Below, piece after piece: positions 11,140 to 22,961 of a stretch of 64,000 nucleotides of DNA. Positions within the stretch are counted from its first letter, which is position 1, and every line of letters begins with the position of its first letter. The DNA is from Mikania micrantha (Eukaryota > Streptophyta > Magnoliopsida > Asterales > Asteraceae), in the NCBI GenBank assembly GCA_009363875.1, contig CM018691.1, positions 43,831,399 through 43,895,398 on the forward strand. The letters are read 5' to 3'. The position numbers and the translations under genes were made by a program. Below the pieces are notes generated by a model that was not told the DNA's origin, ran no database searches, and worked only from the letters and a program-made list of their open reading frames with translations.

Positions 11140-11838
11140 TTGAATGTAATCCCAAGACTTCACATTCATAATAGTCATCCATTTGAGAATGTTATTGGAA
11201 ATACTAAAGAAGGTGTGAAGGAAAAAAGTTCACTACAAGAAGCCAACATAAGTCTATTTTCTTTATTTCTATCTCAAATTGAACCAAATAAAGTTGTAGA
11301 AGCACTAAAAGCTAACAGTTGGATAGAAGCAATGCAGGATGAACTCCTTCAGTTGAAAAGGCACGGAATATGGAAGATCTGTCCTCCAACAAAAGGAAAA
11401 TATGCCAATGGAACCAAATGGGTACTGAGGAACAAGAAGGATGACAAGGGTGTTCTCATCATGAATAAAGCCGTACTTGTTGTCCAATGGTACACTCAGG
11501 AAAAAAGAAATAGATTATGATGAAGTCTTTGCACCAGTTGCCATAATTGAAATGATATTTGATGGGTCTATCTGATGGAAGAAAAATTGAGCCAGTTTGA
11601 GGACTTAGCTGATTGGAAGTTAGCTGACGTTACAGAAGATGATATTCCTATAGGCAACACATGAGTTTGTAAATGCAAGAAAGATGACAAATGAATTATT
11701 GTCAGAAATAAAGCTAGGCTGGCAGTACAAGGTTTCAATCAACAGGAGGGAATTGATTATGATGAAGTATACGCTCCAATGGCTAGTATATAAGCCATTA
11801 GACTTTTCCTAGCCTATGGAAGTTTCAATAACTTCAAG
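11140..11838 (+). pseudogene. Unit C: copia RT N-terminal part (duplicated) ending at the gag junction
   Basis: Open part 11140-11520, protein identical to unit B; second diverged fingers copy at about 11575-11790; junction to gag near 11838. No YVDD motif. Confidence 0.85.
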
Positions 11839-13000
11839 CAAGCTAGTTCTAGAAATCTAAATTCCAAAGTCTCATGAAGGCATACGCCTCAACAAAAAGA
11901 AAGTAATCAAACTGAGTGTATTGTATGTGAAGGATGTGACCACTATGCAACTGATAGCTTCTATAACCCTAGAAGCAGAAGAAACTTGTATCTAAACAAC
12001 AAAATAAATGCCAAACCAAAACGGAGCAGTTAATCTTCTTCTTCAGAAGGCCACACATCAGATTCCGAAAGAAAAAGGTCAAGTCAGCTGCAAAATAAGC
12101 TACGGAAGCAACCACATCTTCCAATATGAGAAACGAAATAGGCAATCTTCCCACTTTGGAAGGAGAAAATCTGACAAAAATCAATTCGTTCCAATCAAAA
12201 CCCAAGCCATCAGAATGAAGAACAAGTAATGCTTCCGATGAGGAACACAAACCATTTTGTCATGCACAAAAGGAAGAGAAGAAAACCTTCCTGTCAACTC
12301 AGAAGATTAATAAAGTATGTCGAAGAAAAGAATTAACACAATCCTTATTCTCACCGATCAATATATCATCTGCACCACCAAAGATGATGTCTAAGAAATT
12401 TACATACAATGATGCATATGGAAAACCCAAGACCATTTTGGGTTGAGTTCCCATCAAAAATTAACTAAAACTTTTAAACATGAAGGAGCAACAAGATTCC
12501 AAAAGCAATATGTGGATAGTGGACAGTGGTTGCTCCAGGCACATGACAGAAAACAAGATCCACCTGCACAAATATGAACCTTTTTTTGGAGGGTTTGTTG
12601 CTTTTGGAAGTGATCCGGTAGGTGGATATATCACAGGAAGGGGCACAATCAGAAATGGTAAAGTAAGATTTGAAATTTTTCATTGTCAAAGAATTAAATT
12701 ATAATTTGCGGAGTGTCTCACTGGTGTGCGATAAAAAAACATTATATGTTATTCACAAAGCATGAATGCATTGTGTTAAAGAAAAACATTGTTTTTCCAA
12801 ACGATCAAATTCTGCTCAGAACTCCCAAAAGAAACAACATATATATGCTAAACATGAGCACAGCTACACCACTAAGCAATATAAGTTGCTTAATTTCAAA
12901 ACCTTCATTTGGTGAATCATGTCTTTGGCATAGAAGACTTTGTCATGTAAACTTTAAAAACACGAACAAAATTGTTAAAAACAAACTGGTAACAGGTTGA
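11839..13000 (+). pseudogene. Unit D: copia gag knuckle, protease and pre-integrase region
   Basis: Same arrangement as unit C: damaged knuckle (last Cys to Ser) near 11918, gag tail about 12120-12320, protease 12480-12704 (WIVDSGCSRHMTE) and pre-integrase 12713-13000 (SCLWHRRLCHVNF). Very close to unit C with scattered substitutions. Confidence 0.83.
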
Positions 13001-13998
13001 CCATCAAACAAACTCATTTGTGTGGACAAATGTGTTGCCTGCCTGAAGGGGAGGCAACACAAGTCCTCTTATTATGCCAAAGAAATGAATTCAATTACCA
13101 TAGTCCTACATCTACTTCATATGGACTTTTTGGCCCGAAAAGTGTGAAAAGTTTACGAATAAATTCCTACTTACTGGTGGTCACACATGATTTCTCAAGA
13201 TACACCTGGGTATTCATTTTGAGTACCAAGGATGAGACTGCTGATATCTTGAAATCATTTATTCTTAGAGTTGAGAAGAAAGTGATCACAATGTGAAAAT
13301 CATATGTCTAACCAAGGAACAGAATTTAAGAATCATACTTAAAACTTTCTTTCTAAATCCAAAGGTATTATTAGACAATTAAATGCTCGTAGGACCCACA
13401 ACAAAATGGTGTTGTTGTGAGAAGGAATAAGAAACTAATTAAGGTTGCTAGAACCATGTTATTTGATGTCAAGCTGCAAATAACATTTCGGGTAGAAGCC
13501 GCTAATACTGCGTGTTATGTTCAAAAGAGGATATTGGTAGTTATGACACATGGTATGACTCCATATAAGATTTGGCATAAAAGAAAGCCATTTATTATAT
13601 TTCTTAAACCATATGGATGTCAATGCACCATCCTGAATACCAAAGATCACTTTGCCAAGTTTGCTGAAAGCTCAATAGAGGGCTTCTTTGTTGTATACTC
13701 TACTGATACTAAGGCATATAGAGTATACATCAAAATTTCCAGGATTATCAAAGAGTTTGCAAGTGTTTATTTAATGAACATACTATCAATAAACTTTGTG
13801 ATTGGCCTTGATTGGATATTTGTTCTAAATGAATTCACATCTGTTTTTAATCTTTCCAAGGAGTATGCTGCAGAACCTCAGACAAAGGATTCATCTTTAA
13901 CTCAACTCAGAATGGAAGATGACTATCGTGTTGAGCTGCCAATAGATTCAACCATTGGCAGAATCTACTCAAACATAACATACAGCTTCACAGTCTGA
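12997..13998 (+). pseudogene. Unit D: copia integrase
   Basis: The best-preserved integrase of the array. In the frame of CVACLKGRQHK the core reads DFSRYTWVFILSTKDE without the unit C stop. The second catalytic Asp is again Asn (SNQGTEFKN, about 13305). The Glu is in NGVV-RRNKK, where unit D reads a stop (TGA, in TTGTTGTGAGAAGG) in place of the Glu codon. The frame is open again at 13417-13998, with a local frame slip at about 13766-13800 relative to units B and C. Confidence 0.82.
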
Positions 13999-14227
13999 AA
14001 CCGTAATTTCATCCCAACCCGCCCTTTTAAGTGACTTTGTATCTACTCCACAAGGTCAGGATTAAAATAGCAGCTCTTCTAAAGGATTCACAACCATAGG
14101 ATATTCTCAATCCATAGAGGATCAACCCACAGCAGCCCAATCTCATAGACTACAAGACCTGCCAGGTATACAACTTGGGGTTGTTTTACCATACATACAA
14201 ATTAGCAATGTTGGTCTGAATTCTCAT

Positions 14228-15213
14228 TTGAATGTAATCCCAAGACTTCACATACATACTACTCATCTAGTTGAGAATGTAATTGGAAATACTGAAGAAG
14301 GTGTGAAGGAAAGAAGTTCACTACAGGAAGCCAACATAAGTCTATTTTCTTTCTTTCTATCTCAAATTGAACCAAAGAAAGTGGTAGAAGCACTAAAAGA
14401 TAGTAGTTGGATAGAAGCAATGCAGGATGAACTCCTTCAGTTGAAAAGGCACGGAGTATGGAAGATTTGTCCTCCACCTAAAGGAAAATATGCCAATGGA
14501 ACCAAATGGGTATTCAGGAACAAGAAGGATGACAAGGGTGTTCTCATCATGAATAAAGCCATACTTGTTGTCCAATGGTACACTCAGGAAAAAAGAAATA
14601 GATTATGATGAAGTCTTAGCACCAGTTGCCATAAGTGAAATGATATTTGATGGGTCTATCTGATGGAAGAAGAATTGAGCCAGTTTGAGGACTTAGCTGA
14701 TTGGAATTTAGCTGAATTTTCAAAAGATGATATCCTATAGCCAACACATGGGGTAAATGCAAGAAAGATGACAAAGGAATTATTGTCATAAATAAAGCTA
14801 GGCTGGCAGTAAAAGGATTCAATCAACTGGAGGGAATTGATTATGATGGAGTATACGCTCCTATGGCTAGAATATAAACCATTAGATTGTTCCTAGCCTA
14901 TGCAAGTTTCAATAAATTCAAAGTGTTTCAACTGGATATCAAAAGTCTCTTTCTTAATGGCAAAGTGAAAGAGAAAGTGTATGTTGTTCAACCACCAAGT
15001 TTTGAAGATCCTCATAATTCTAAGAAATGTTATTGTCTTGACAAAGCACTATATGGATTACGTCAGGCACCTAGGGCATGGTTTGAGACATTATCTACAC
15101 ATCTACTAGACAGTGGGTTTTCAAGAGGAAAGATTGATAGCACTCTGTTCATCCTGAAAAAGAATTTGCATATCTTAATTGTGCAAATTTATGTTGATGA
15201 CATTATCTTTTGA
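14228..15213 (+). pseudogene. Unit D: copia reverse transcriptase (only full RT of the array)
   Basis: 14228-14608 is the first fingers copy (AMQDELLQLKRHGVWKI, GTKWVFRNKKDDKG). 14660-14886 is the second, diverged copy (EELSQFEDLADWN, KCKKDDKGIIVINKARLAV). From 14887 the palm follows: LAYASFNKFKVFQLDIKS with the first catalytic Asp, ALYGLRQAPRAW, and the catalytic pair in IYVDDIIF just before a stop at 15211-15213. This unit shows how RT continues normally where units A-C jump to gag. Confidence 0.88.
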
Positions 15214-15270
15214 GAAACCAATTAAAAATTATGCAATGATTTTGAAGGGGTTATGAAGTAGAAACTTGAG

Positions 15271-15804
15271 ATGAGTGCAATGCGAGAACTTGCATTCATT
15301 CTTGAGATTCAAGTGGATCAGAAGAAGGACGACTTGTTTATACATCAGAGTAAATATGTACATGACATCTTGGCCAAGTTAAGGATGAATGATTGTACAT
15401 CCATTTCTACCCCTATCCTCCAAATCATAATTTACAGAATCATGAGAATGGTATAGATGTTGATCAACATCTATATTGTTTGATGATTGGTTCTCTAATG
15501 TATTTGACTGACTGCTTCTAGACCTGACATAATGTTTGTTGTTTATTTGTGCTCCAGGTCTCAAGCAAACCTGAAGGATTCTCACATCATAGTTGTGAAA
15601 CAGATTTTGCGCTATCTGAAGAGAAAACCAAGTCTTGGACTTTGGTACCATTATGATGATAGTATGAATTTCATTGCATTTTTAGATTCTGATTATGGCG
15701 GTGGTAACCTTGATAGAAAAGCAACAACTGGTGGCTGTCAATTTTTTGGTAATAAACTAGTAAACTGGGAGTGTAAGAAGCAACTTACTGTAGCTATCTC
15801 TGCA
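15271..15804 (+). pseudogene. Unit D: copia RT connection and RNase H, interrupted by Gypsy-2
   Basis: 15271-15456 encodes the RT thumb/connection (ELAFILEIQVDQKKDDLFIHQSKYVHDIL). 15532-15804 encodes the start of RNase H (ILRYLKRKPSLGLWY, AFLDSDYGG with the first catalytic Asp, KATTGGCQFFGNKLVNW, then TVAISACH). The frame is cut at 15804 by the Gypsy-2 LTR and resumes at 28051, but about 25 codons of the usual RNase H sequence are missing between the two sides. Confidence 0.87.
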
Positions 15805-16299
15805 TGTCATACCCCAAGCCGGCGGGCCAGATCGAAAGTCACGTCGGGTGGAAGGTTCTCAGGGAGCGATATCGTGTGATAATCAGAATGATCAGATTGT
15901 ATACATAGCACAACATTTGAGAATAACTAAAGCACAATAATGATTAAACTAGGAAATACTAAGTTAAATTACAATTGTCATGTTTGTTAATTTAACTAAT
16001 TAATTCCATCAAAACGAATCAAATGTATACTATCTTCTAATCGTACAAGATATCAAACAGATTCAAAATTCACAAACAAAATATGTGCTTCCCAAAATCT
16101 ACTAGGTCCACTATCTGGCATCCTAGCATGAATCCTGCATTCTTAACCTAGTCCTGTACGTCACCTGAGAAAACATGTAAAAAAACAAAGTAAACACATG
16201 GTTGGTGTGTTCATATAGTTTTGTTATTGAAAAATGAATTTGTACAAACCTACCCAAGTGACAACCTTAACCTTAACCTCACCAAAAACCACCTATACT

Positions 16300-16375
16300 A
16301 CCCAGCCAAGTATGCTTATATATAGGGCATACGTAGGGTCAAGCTTACCGCCAGCCCACCACATACCAGACCACA
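16300..16375 (-). repeat. Hairpin module copy f (Gypsy-2 3' LTR)
   Basis: Minus-strand stem GGTATG / CATACT (16367-16362 and 16314-16309, one G-T pair) enclosing TGGTGGGCTGG and CCCTATATATAAG; it lies in the divergent outer part of this LTR. Confidence 0.65.
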
Positions 16376-18339
16376 TAGCGTATTGTTGTTAATGATAATT
16401 AAGCGTTTCACCCAACATATCGAACTGAAAACCTTGATCAATCTGGTATTGAATGATATTATGAAGATGTGTTATCTTCATATCATTCATGTGTTTTGTT
16501 CTTGTCATCGTGTTCACCTGTGATTAGCTCAATGTTCGTTCTTGTAAGAATAACTATGTGTTATAAGATATAATCTTACAACTATGTTATTCTATTGTCT
16601 TGATGAGTTATGAAATTATATTTTCATATTCATCTTAGTTATCCCTGTCATAACATGATCATACAAGCATGCATACAATGATAAATTATAATAAGTCAAG
16701 CAATATTATCTAATCAAAGTATAAGCAATATGTTATGCTGAAACTTTTAAATAAATAAAAGTAAGCATGTTTCTCAGCCCCGAGAGTTAAAAATCAGATA
16801 AGATTAGAAAATGGGCGTATGAACTCACCTTGTAGTATTTGTGGTTGACTTAGCTTAAACAAGAAATGCACGCGCTCTTGATTGTACTTGTAGTTGTGTT
16901 CACGATCCTGTATTGATTTCATGTTTGTTGTAATTCGTAAGTATAAGTCGTATGGATTTGTGCACGTGTATGTGTTAGCCCTAACTTGGTTATCACCCCT
17001 GGGTTTTGGTCATCATTCGGCCCGATTCATTTGAACTAGAATTTATTAACACTTAGTCAATTTAGTTTGAGTTTAGTGTATAATTGTAGTTTATGACTAA
17101 GGACTAGATCTTCATTACTTCTTCTTGCCTTTAACTTAATCTTGTAAAGATTTAGTGACTTAGTTGTCATTAGTTGTTTTAACCCAACACCCATCACTTT
17201 CGTAATAAAACCATGGTTACTAAATCCAATTTCCATGACCTATGATTTCGTTCATTGACCTTTATGTTCCATGTAGGTTAAATTCTAAAACATGGCCCAA
17301 ACTAAATAGTGTTGGGCCTAACCGAGCATCTTGGGCCAAATGAATTATATGGGTCGAACGTGTGGTTCAAGTCTTGGGCCGATTAGGAGAGATGGGCCAA
17401 ATGGAGTAGGCCACATGAGTTGTGTGGGATGGATAAGTGGGCCAAAAGATTTGGACAAACTCATGTTCGTTTCCCCCTTGCTAGGGTTTGCCTAGCCAAC
17501 TGGTTCGCATGTGTTGAGATTCGGCCAAAGGTTCGGTCAACGTTCGTGCATGTAGAGGTTGCATGATCGATGGTTCAGCTCCTACATTGTTCGGCTCCTA
17601 CATGGTTCGGTTGTGACCAGGAGGTTCGGCTAGGGTTCGCCCATGAGGGTTCGGTCCTGCATGATGGGTTCGTGGCCTTCTCATGCTCCGGTTGATATGG
17701 AGGTTCGACCAAAAGCAATGGTTTAGCTGATAGATGCATGGTTCGTTGGTTGTAGTCGGTTCGCTTGAGAGAAGGTTCATGGCACCCTTGCAGCTCATAG
17801 GTTCGGGGAAGATGGCTTCGGCTGCTAGGTTCGTTGATGGTTGGGTTCGACTGTGTACAGGTTCGGCTGAAGCAGCATAGGGTTCGATCCAGATGAGTTA
17901 AGGTTTGGCCACATTAAGGCTCCACCTAGTAGGTTCAGCCGTCCCCTTCTTGGCCCAGCTTGCTCACGAACCTGTAATCGGCCACCATCATCACGAACTC
18001 ATAATTGCTGCAAGCTGCTCCCACGACAATGGTTGTGCGAAAATGGGTTTCCTCATGGTTGTGTGACTCAAGGTGGGGCGAGGGTTAGCCGGTTAAGTGT
18101 GTGTCGACCAAGGGTTGAGAAAACCCTATTTTTCGAGGGTTTCAAGCTTCATTACCTCATATTTGGCTGTATAAAACTCCAGATCAGTTGTACTTCTGTG
18201 TAGAAGATGCTTGTAGCTACGAATGGACACCAAGAATGCTTGATTTCACCAAGGAACGAGGGATATACGAAGATTTGAAGGTTTGTTCTTCTAGAGAGAG
18301 ACTAACCGGGTTTGGGTGTTAGAGAGAGAGAAAGAAGAG

Positions 18340-18392
18340 TGAAATGAGTATAAAAGGCCTAATTTTGGGTTTAAATACCCCGAGGGTATTCG
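18340..18392 (-). promoter_or_regulatory. Gypsy-2 3' LTR core promoter
   Basis: Read on the minus strand, CGAATACCCTCGGGG is followed at once by TATTTAAAC, then about 30 bp on by a CT-rich stretch (TTTCTCTCTCTCTAAC, 18315-18330). The same layout occurs in the other Gypsy-2 LTR (27340-27385) and in both Gypsy-3 LTRs, which supports a TATA box with a pyrimidine-rich start region. Confidence 0.6.
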
Positions 18393-19108
18393 GGTTCGTT
18401 TCGGTTGTTCAGTTTGCGTCTTCAAAATTTTTTGATTATTTTGATGAGTTTCAAAATTGTAAAACAGAAAATATAATATTTTCTTAAATTTATTATCGTT
18501 CATGTCGTTTTCATTTTCATTTCGTTAGAACGCGACACCATCGCGCGTCTTCGTTTGAATCGTCACTCGAATGAACACGACGATGGTTTGGCTTTCTGAC
18601 TTTCGTTTTCTACTTTCCAGTGATCATTTCAGAATGTTAAACTCACAGATATGTTCGTGTGAATCGTCACCCACGCAAACACACTGTAAGTTTGTTATTC
18701 TTAAACGACACTGCAATTATATTTTGAATTGTTTTTCCTCACTCACGGACTCAACTAAGCGTCCTGTTTTCACATTGTTTTCGTACTGATTCATCGGCCA
18801 TCTGATTCCTGTCATCTATGGATATCAGATCGCAACCAACATGTTCTAGTCATTACTTGAACACCGTTGTTTCTCTTGATTCGTTGTATTAACTGTACTT
18901 AGGTTTTCACCTAAACACAACAACTATTGTCTATCGTGAGTGTTGTACTTACAGTATTTAAGTTTTCACATAAATACGTACAACTGTTTCTTGTATTTTG
19001 AATTTTGTTATCACAAACACTGTTCATATACTTGTATTTACACACAATAAATAGTGAAAGTACACATACCGTGTTGACTTGCCGGACGATCTGATACTGG
19101 ATGTCACA

Positions 19109-19121
19109 GTCTCCCCTCGTT
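19109..19121 (-). promoter_or_regulatory. Gypsy-2 polypurine tract
   Basis: Minus-strand AACGAGGGGAGAC directly before the 3' LTR. It matches the Gypsy-3 tract AACTAGGGGAGAC. Confidence 0.8.
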
Positions 19122-19221
19122 AAAGAAATTTTGTCCCGAAATTTAGAATCAGTGTCGGGCTCTACTTCTCGAACAGGTGAGGATACTTTGTCTTCATGTT
19201 TTCCTCGCGCTCCCAGGTAAA

Positions 19222-20333
19222 TTATGGTCCACGCTTGGAGTTCCATCGAACCTTTACAATTAGGATACGGCTTCGTTTCAGTCTCTTGACTTCACGTTCC
19301 ATAATCTCTACAGGTTCTTCAATGAAATGTAATTGCTCGTGAACTTGTATTTCTTCCAATGGTATGATCAATGATTCGTCAGCTAAACACCTCTTGAGGT
19401 TTGATACGTGAAACGCATCCTGTACTCCACTGAGTTCCTCAGGGAGTTTGAGTCTGTATGCCACAGGACCTATGCGTTGAGTTATCTCAAATGGTTCGAC
19501 ATACCTTGGTGCCAGTTTGCCTTTAGCCCCAAAACGAACTACGCCTTTCCATGGGGACACTTTCAACATAACTCGGTCACCCACTTCAAATTCCAAAGGC
19601 TTTCGTCGTTTGTCTGCGTAACTCTTTTGACGGCTACGTGTTGCTTGTAGTCTCTGTAGTATTTGGGCAATCTTATTAGTAGTCTCCTGAATAAGTTCAA
19701 GCCCAAAATTCTGTTGTCTCCCACTTCGGTCCAACAAATTGGAGACCGACATTTTCTACCATATAGTGCTTCAAACGGAGCACATCCAATGCTGTTGTGG
19801 TAGCTGTTGTTGTAGGAGAACTCAATGAGTGGTAAGTGTTTATCCCAACTTCTGCCGAAGTCTAGGATGCATGTCCTCAACATATCCTCTAGGGTTTGAA
19901 TTTTTCGCTCGCTTTGTCCATCCGTTTGTGGATGGTGAGCGGTGCTCAACTTGACACTCGTCCCTAAGGATTGTTGCAATGATTGCCAGAACCGCGAAGT
20001 AAATCGACTGTCCCGGTCGGAAATAATAGATAAAGGCTCCCCGTGTCGGACTATTATTTCATCAACATAGAGTCTTGCTAGCTTTTCTATCTTGTAAGTT
20101 TCTCTGATTGGCAAGAAGTGTGCAGACTTGGTCAATCTATCAATGATGACCCAAATCGACTCGTATCCGCTGGAAGTGTGGGGTAGCTTGGTAATAAAAT
20201 CCATAGCTACTTCTTCCCACTTCCATTGTGGTATCTCTGGTTGTTCCAGCAAACTCGAAGGTTTCTGGTGTTCAGCTTTGACTTTGGCACATGTGATGCA
20301 TTTGCCCACATAATTGGGAACATCTTTCTTCAT
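19222..20333 (-). pseudogene. Gypsy-2 integrase core and chromodomain-like tail
   Basis: The first part, 20333-19563, contains zinc cysteines in KCITCAKVK and the DDE core (AMDFITKLP, ISDRDSRF, TDGQSERK). The frame slips near 19740: 19752-19222 continues as the C-terminal part (RRKPLEFEVGDRVMLKVSP, then VKVRWNSKRGP), ending before the usual last dozen residues. All catalytic residues are present; the frameshift (near GLNLF / SVSNLL) disables the protein. It is close to the Gypsy-1 and Gypsy-3 integrases. Confidence 0.9.
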
Positions 20334-21075
20334 TCCCGGCCACCAATAAAACGACCAAACATCTTGCTACATCTTATCGGCACCCGGATGAACAGAGTAT
20401 CGTGTCTTGTGTGCCTTTTCAAGTATGAGTATCTGAAGTTCATCTACTGCCGGAATCCAAACACGATCCAGATAATAGATAACTCCATCTTGTTTTGTCT
20501 TGAAGTGCTTCTCGGCTCCACAATCGAGCTCTCGTTTCAAATTGTCTCTTGCCACTGCTTCTTGTTGTGCTTGTATGATTTGATATTTCAAACTTGTTTG
20601 CACGGCCATTCCCATTGCTCGAACGCGCAAGGGTTTGAATCTTTCCTTCCGACTCAAAGCATCTTCAACAACATTTTCTTTGCCCGGATGGTATTTGATC
20701 ACACAATCGTAATCGTTTAGGAGGTCAACCCAATGTCTCTGTCTCATGTTAAACTCCTTCTGATCAAATATGTGTTGTAAACTCTTGTGATCTGTGAAGA
20801 AAATTCATTTAGTACCATAAAGGTAGTGTCTCCAAATCTTTAAAGCAAAGACAACAGCTCCCAGTTCTAGATCATGTGTTGTGTAGTTCTTCTCGTGTAT
20901 CTTCAACTGTCTTGAGGCATAAGCAATGACTTTGTCTCGCTACATCAAAACACATCCGAGTCCCTGATGGGAAGTGTCACAATGCACCACAAAGTCATCA
21001 TTGCCTTCTAGGAGTGTTAAGATAGGAGCATTGCACAATCTTTGTTTCAATGTCTGAAAATGCCTCTTCTTGCTT
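20334..21075 (-). pseudogene. Gypsy-2 RNase H and integrase zinc-binding N-terminus
   Basis: 20747-20367 holds the RNase H end (MRQRHWVDLLNDYDC, YHPGKENVVEDALSRK) and the integrase zinc histidines (AHKTRYSVHPGADKM), followed by a stop. 21075-20748 carries the start of RNase H with several stops (for example in the region of HKSLQ, where the reading is broken). Confidence 0.82.
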
Positions 21076-21726
21076 CTATGTCCACACAAAAGGTTCACTC
21101 TTCTGTGTGAGTTTGGTTAGAGGCAAGGCTATATTAGAGAAATTCGAAATAAATCTCCTGTAATAACCCGCCAATCCCAAAAATGATCGGATCTCTGTCG
21201 GTGTTGTAGGCACATCCCAGTTCTTGATTGCTTCAATCTTGGCAGAATCCACATGAATACCATTACTGTTAATCACGTGACCTAAGAACTGAACTTCTTT
21301 TAACCAAAATTCACACTTGGAGAATTTGGCATAAAGTCGTTCTTCTTTCAGGACTTCCAAGACTATCCTGAGATGTTGTTCATGTTCCTTCTCGTTTCTT
21401 GAATAAATCAGTATATCATCAATAAAGACGATAATGAACTGATCTAAGTACGGCTTGCACACCCGGTTCATTAAATCCATGAACACAGCCGGTGCGTTCT
21501 TCAATCCTAATGGCATCACCAGAAATTCGTAGTGACCGTATCGGGTACGAAAGGACGTCTTTGGTATGTCTTCCTCTTGAATCCGGAGCTGGTGATAACC
21601 TGAATGCAGGTCTATCTTTGAAAAGTATTGAGCTCCCTGTAACTGATCAAACAAATCAATAATCCTCGGTAACGGGTACTGATTCTTGATGGTGAGTTTG
21701 TTGAGCTCCCTGTAATCAATGCACAT
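21076..21726 (-). pseudogene. Gypsy-2 reverse transcriptase
   Basis: An open RT core: MCIDYRELNKLTIKNQYPLP, FSKIDLHSGYHQLRI with the first catalytic Asp, TRYGHYEFLVMPLGLKNAP, and the catalytic pair in IIVFIDDILIYS. The reading continues upstream only after a stop (the region 21727-21816 reads through at KDGSFR but is cut off from 21817-22077). Core motifs are intact, so decay is by truncation. Confidence 0.9.
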
Positions 21727-21816
21727 CCTGAACGATCCATTCTTCTTGTTAACAAAAAGAACCGGAGCTCCCCACAGGGAAAAGCTCGGTCGGATGAATC
21801 CTTTGTCGAGTAGCTC

Positions 21817-22764
21817 TTATAATTGATTGGACAACTCGTGCATTTCTGATGATGGAAACCTGTAAGGAGACTTAGCTACAGGAGTCGCTCCCGGAATCAA
21901 ATCGATTCGAAACTGCACCGATCTCTCGGGTGGCAGTCCCGGTAGATCATCCGAAAACACGTCCGCACAGTCTTTCACAACCGGTAAGTCTTGAATCTTG
22001 ATTGCTTTCTTGTCTTTCTCTACCAAGTGAGCTAGAAATACGACACTTTGTTTTCTAAGGTACCTGCGAACCTTCATGCACGATATTATCTTGACACTGC
22101 GTTTCGCTTAATCTCCATGAATTTCCAAAATCCCATTGTTCTCCACTGGAATGCGTAGTAACTTCTCGGAACAGATGAACTCAACTCGGTTAAGAGATAG
22201 CCAATCCATTCCGATGATGATGTCGAAACTGCCCAGCTCCATCGGTATCAAGTCGATGGAAAATGTGTGATCGCCAAGTGTTAGTGGGCAATTCCTAAGT
22301 ACCGTGTCTACTGTGATTTGTTTACTGTTTGCTATCTCAATAGTATAAGGGAGTCTAAAGATTCCTCAACAAGATTAAGATGGCAGATGAGATTAAACTC
22401 TGATCCGCACCAGTGTCAAATAATATGGATGCATATAAGTGAGATAAGAGAAATGTACCCGTAATCACATTCGGGTCCTGTCGAGTAGCAGAAGCTCCAA
22501 TCTGAAAGGCTCTACCTCATGCTGCTGGAGCCCTTTGTTGATTCCTCTTGGGACAATCTCGAGAGAAGTGTCCAGGCTTGCCACAGTTGTAGCAAGACCT
22601 GTGATCATCAGCAGCAGCAGTAGTAGCTGCATTGTTCTTACTGTTTGGAGCCCCCGTGCTACTGCAACTGTTGGCCCAGTGACCAAACTTCCCACAGTTA
22701 GTGCATTGCTTGCACTGGGTGTTTGGTGCATGATGATACTGGCAAGTGTTGCACAAAGGTGCAA
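21817..22764 (-). pseudogene. Gypsy-2 nucleocapsid knuckles, protease and RT linker
   Basis: 22756-22517 encodes two CX2CX4HX4C knuckles (CTNCGKFGHWANSC and CYNCGKPGHFSRDC). The protease active site LFDTGADQSLIS follows at about 22440-22395, with DTGA intact. Frame changes then run through the protease C-terminus. 22077-21817 is the linker into RT (DVFSDDLPGLPPERSVQFRI). Confidence 0.86.
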
Positions 22765-22961
22765 TGCCAGTGTAGGGCCTCTTGATCTATAGAGGTGGTG
22801 GTTGGTTGATCATCGGGGTTTGGGTGGTTGCATGAAAGTTCTTAACCACTTTCTGTTTCTTGAAGTGCCGGTGTAGGGCCTCTTTATCCGGCTTCCTTGA
22901 AGTTCCAGCCTTGGTTGAGTCAGCTTCTTTCTTGAATGCCCTAGAGGCAACCATCATGTCT

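Larger units (their letters stand above)
4173..15804 (+). repeat. Head-to-tail array of the Copia-A gag-PR-IN-RT segment, about four units of 2.8-3.1 kb
   Basis: Equivalent points recur at 5272, 8051, 11140 and 14228 (spacing 2779, 3089, 3088). Unit junctions lie near 5970, 8749 and 11838. At each, an RT coding stretch (end of ASFNNFK) runs straight into gag zinc-knuckle sequence. The last unit alone continues normally into the rest of RT and RNase H. Unit A is 4173-5970 (5' truncated by Gypsy-1), B 5971-8749 (has a 310-bp deletion at about 7260), C 8750-11838, D 11839-15804. B and C are almost identical over their integrase-RT part; A and D are more diverged. Confidence 0.92.
15805..19108 (-). 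repeat. Gypsy-2 3' LTR (3304 bp), chimeric
   Basis: Plus-strand left edge TGTCATACCCC, right edge ...GGATGTCACA. From about 16441 to 19108 it is nearly identical to the other LTR apart from indels. The distal 636 bp (15805-16440) are only loosely similar to the distal 1671 bp of the right LTR. It carries one copy of the hairpin module (16309-16367), site-II-like TGGGCC motifs (17290-17460), a CCGAACCT cluster (17520-17960, minus sense) and a TATTTAAA-type promoter near 18369-18376. Confidence 0.88.

Noticed and set aside
4173..15804. Regular spacing of repeats considered as satellite DNA or a gene cluster
   Set aside because: The units encode recognisable copia proteins with shared junctions, so this is amplified retroelement sequence.
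20226..20720. 164-codon plus-strand frame inside Gypsy-2
   Set aside because: Antisense shadow of the integrase and RNase H, whose motifs are clear on the minus strand.
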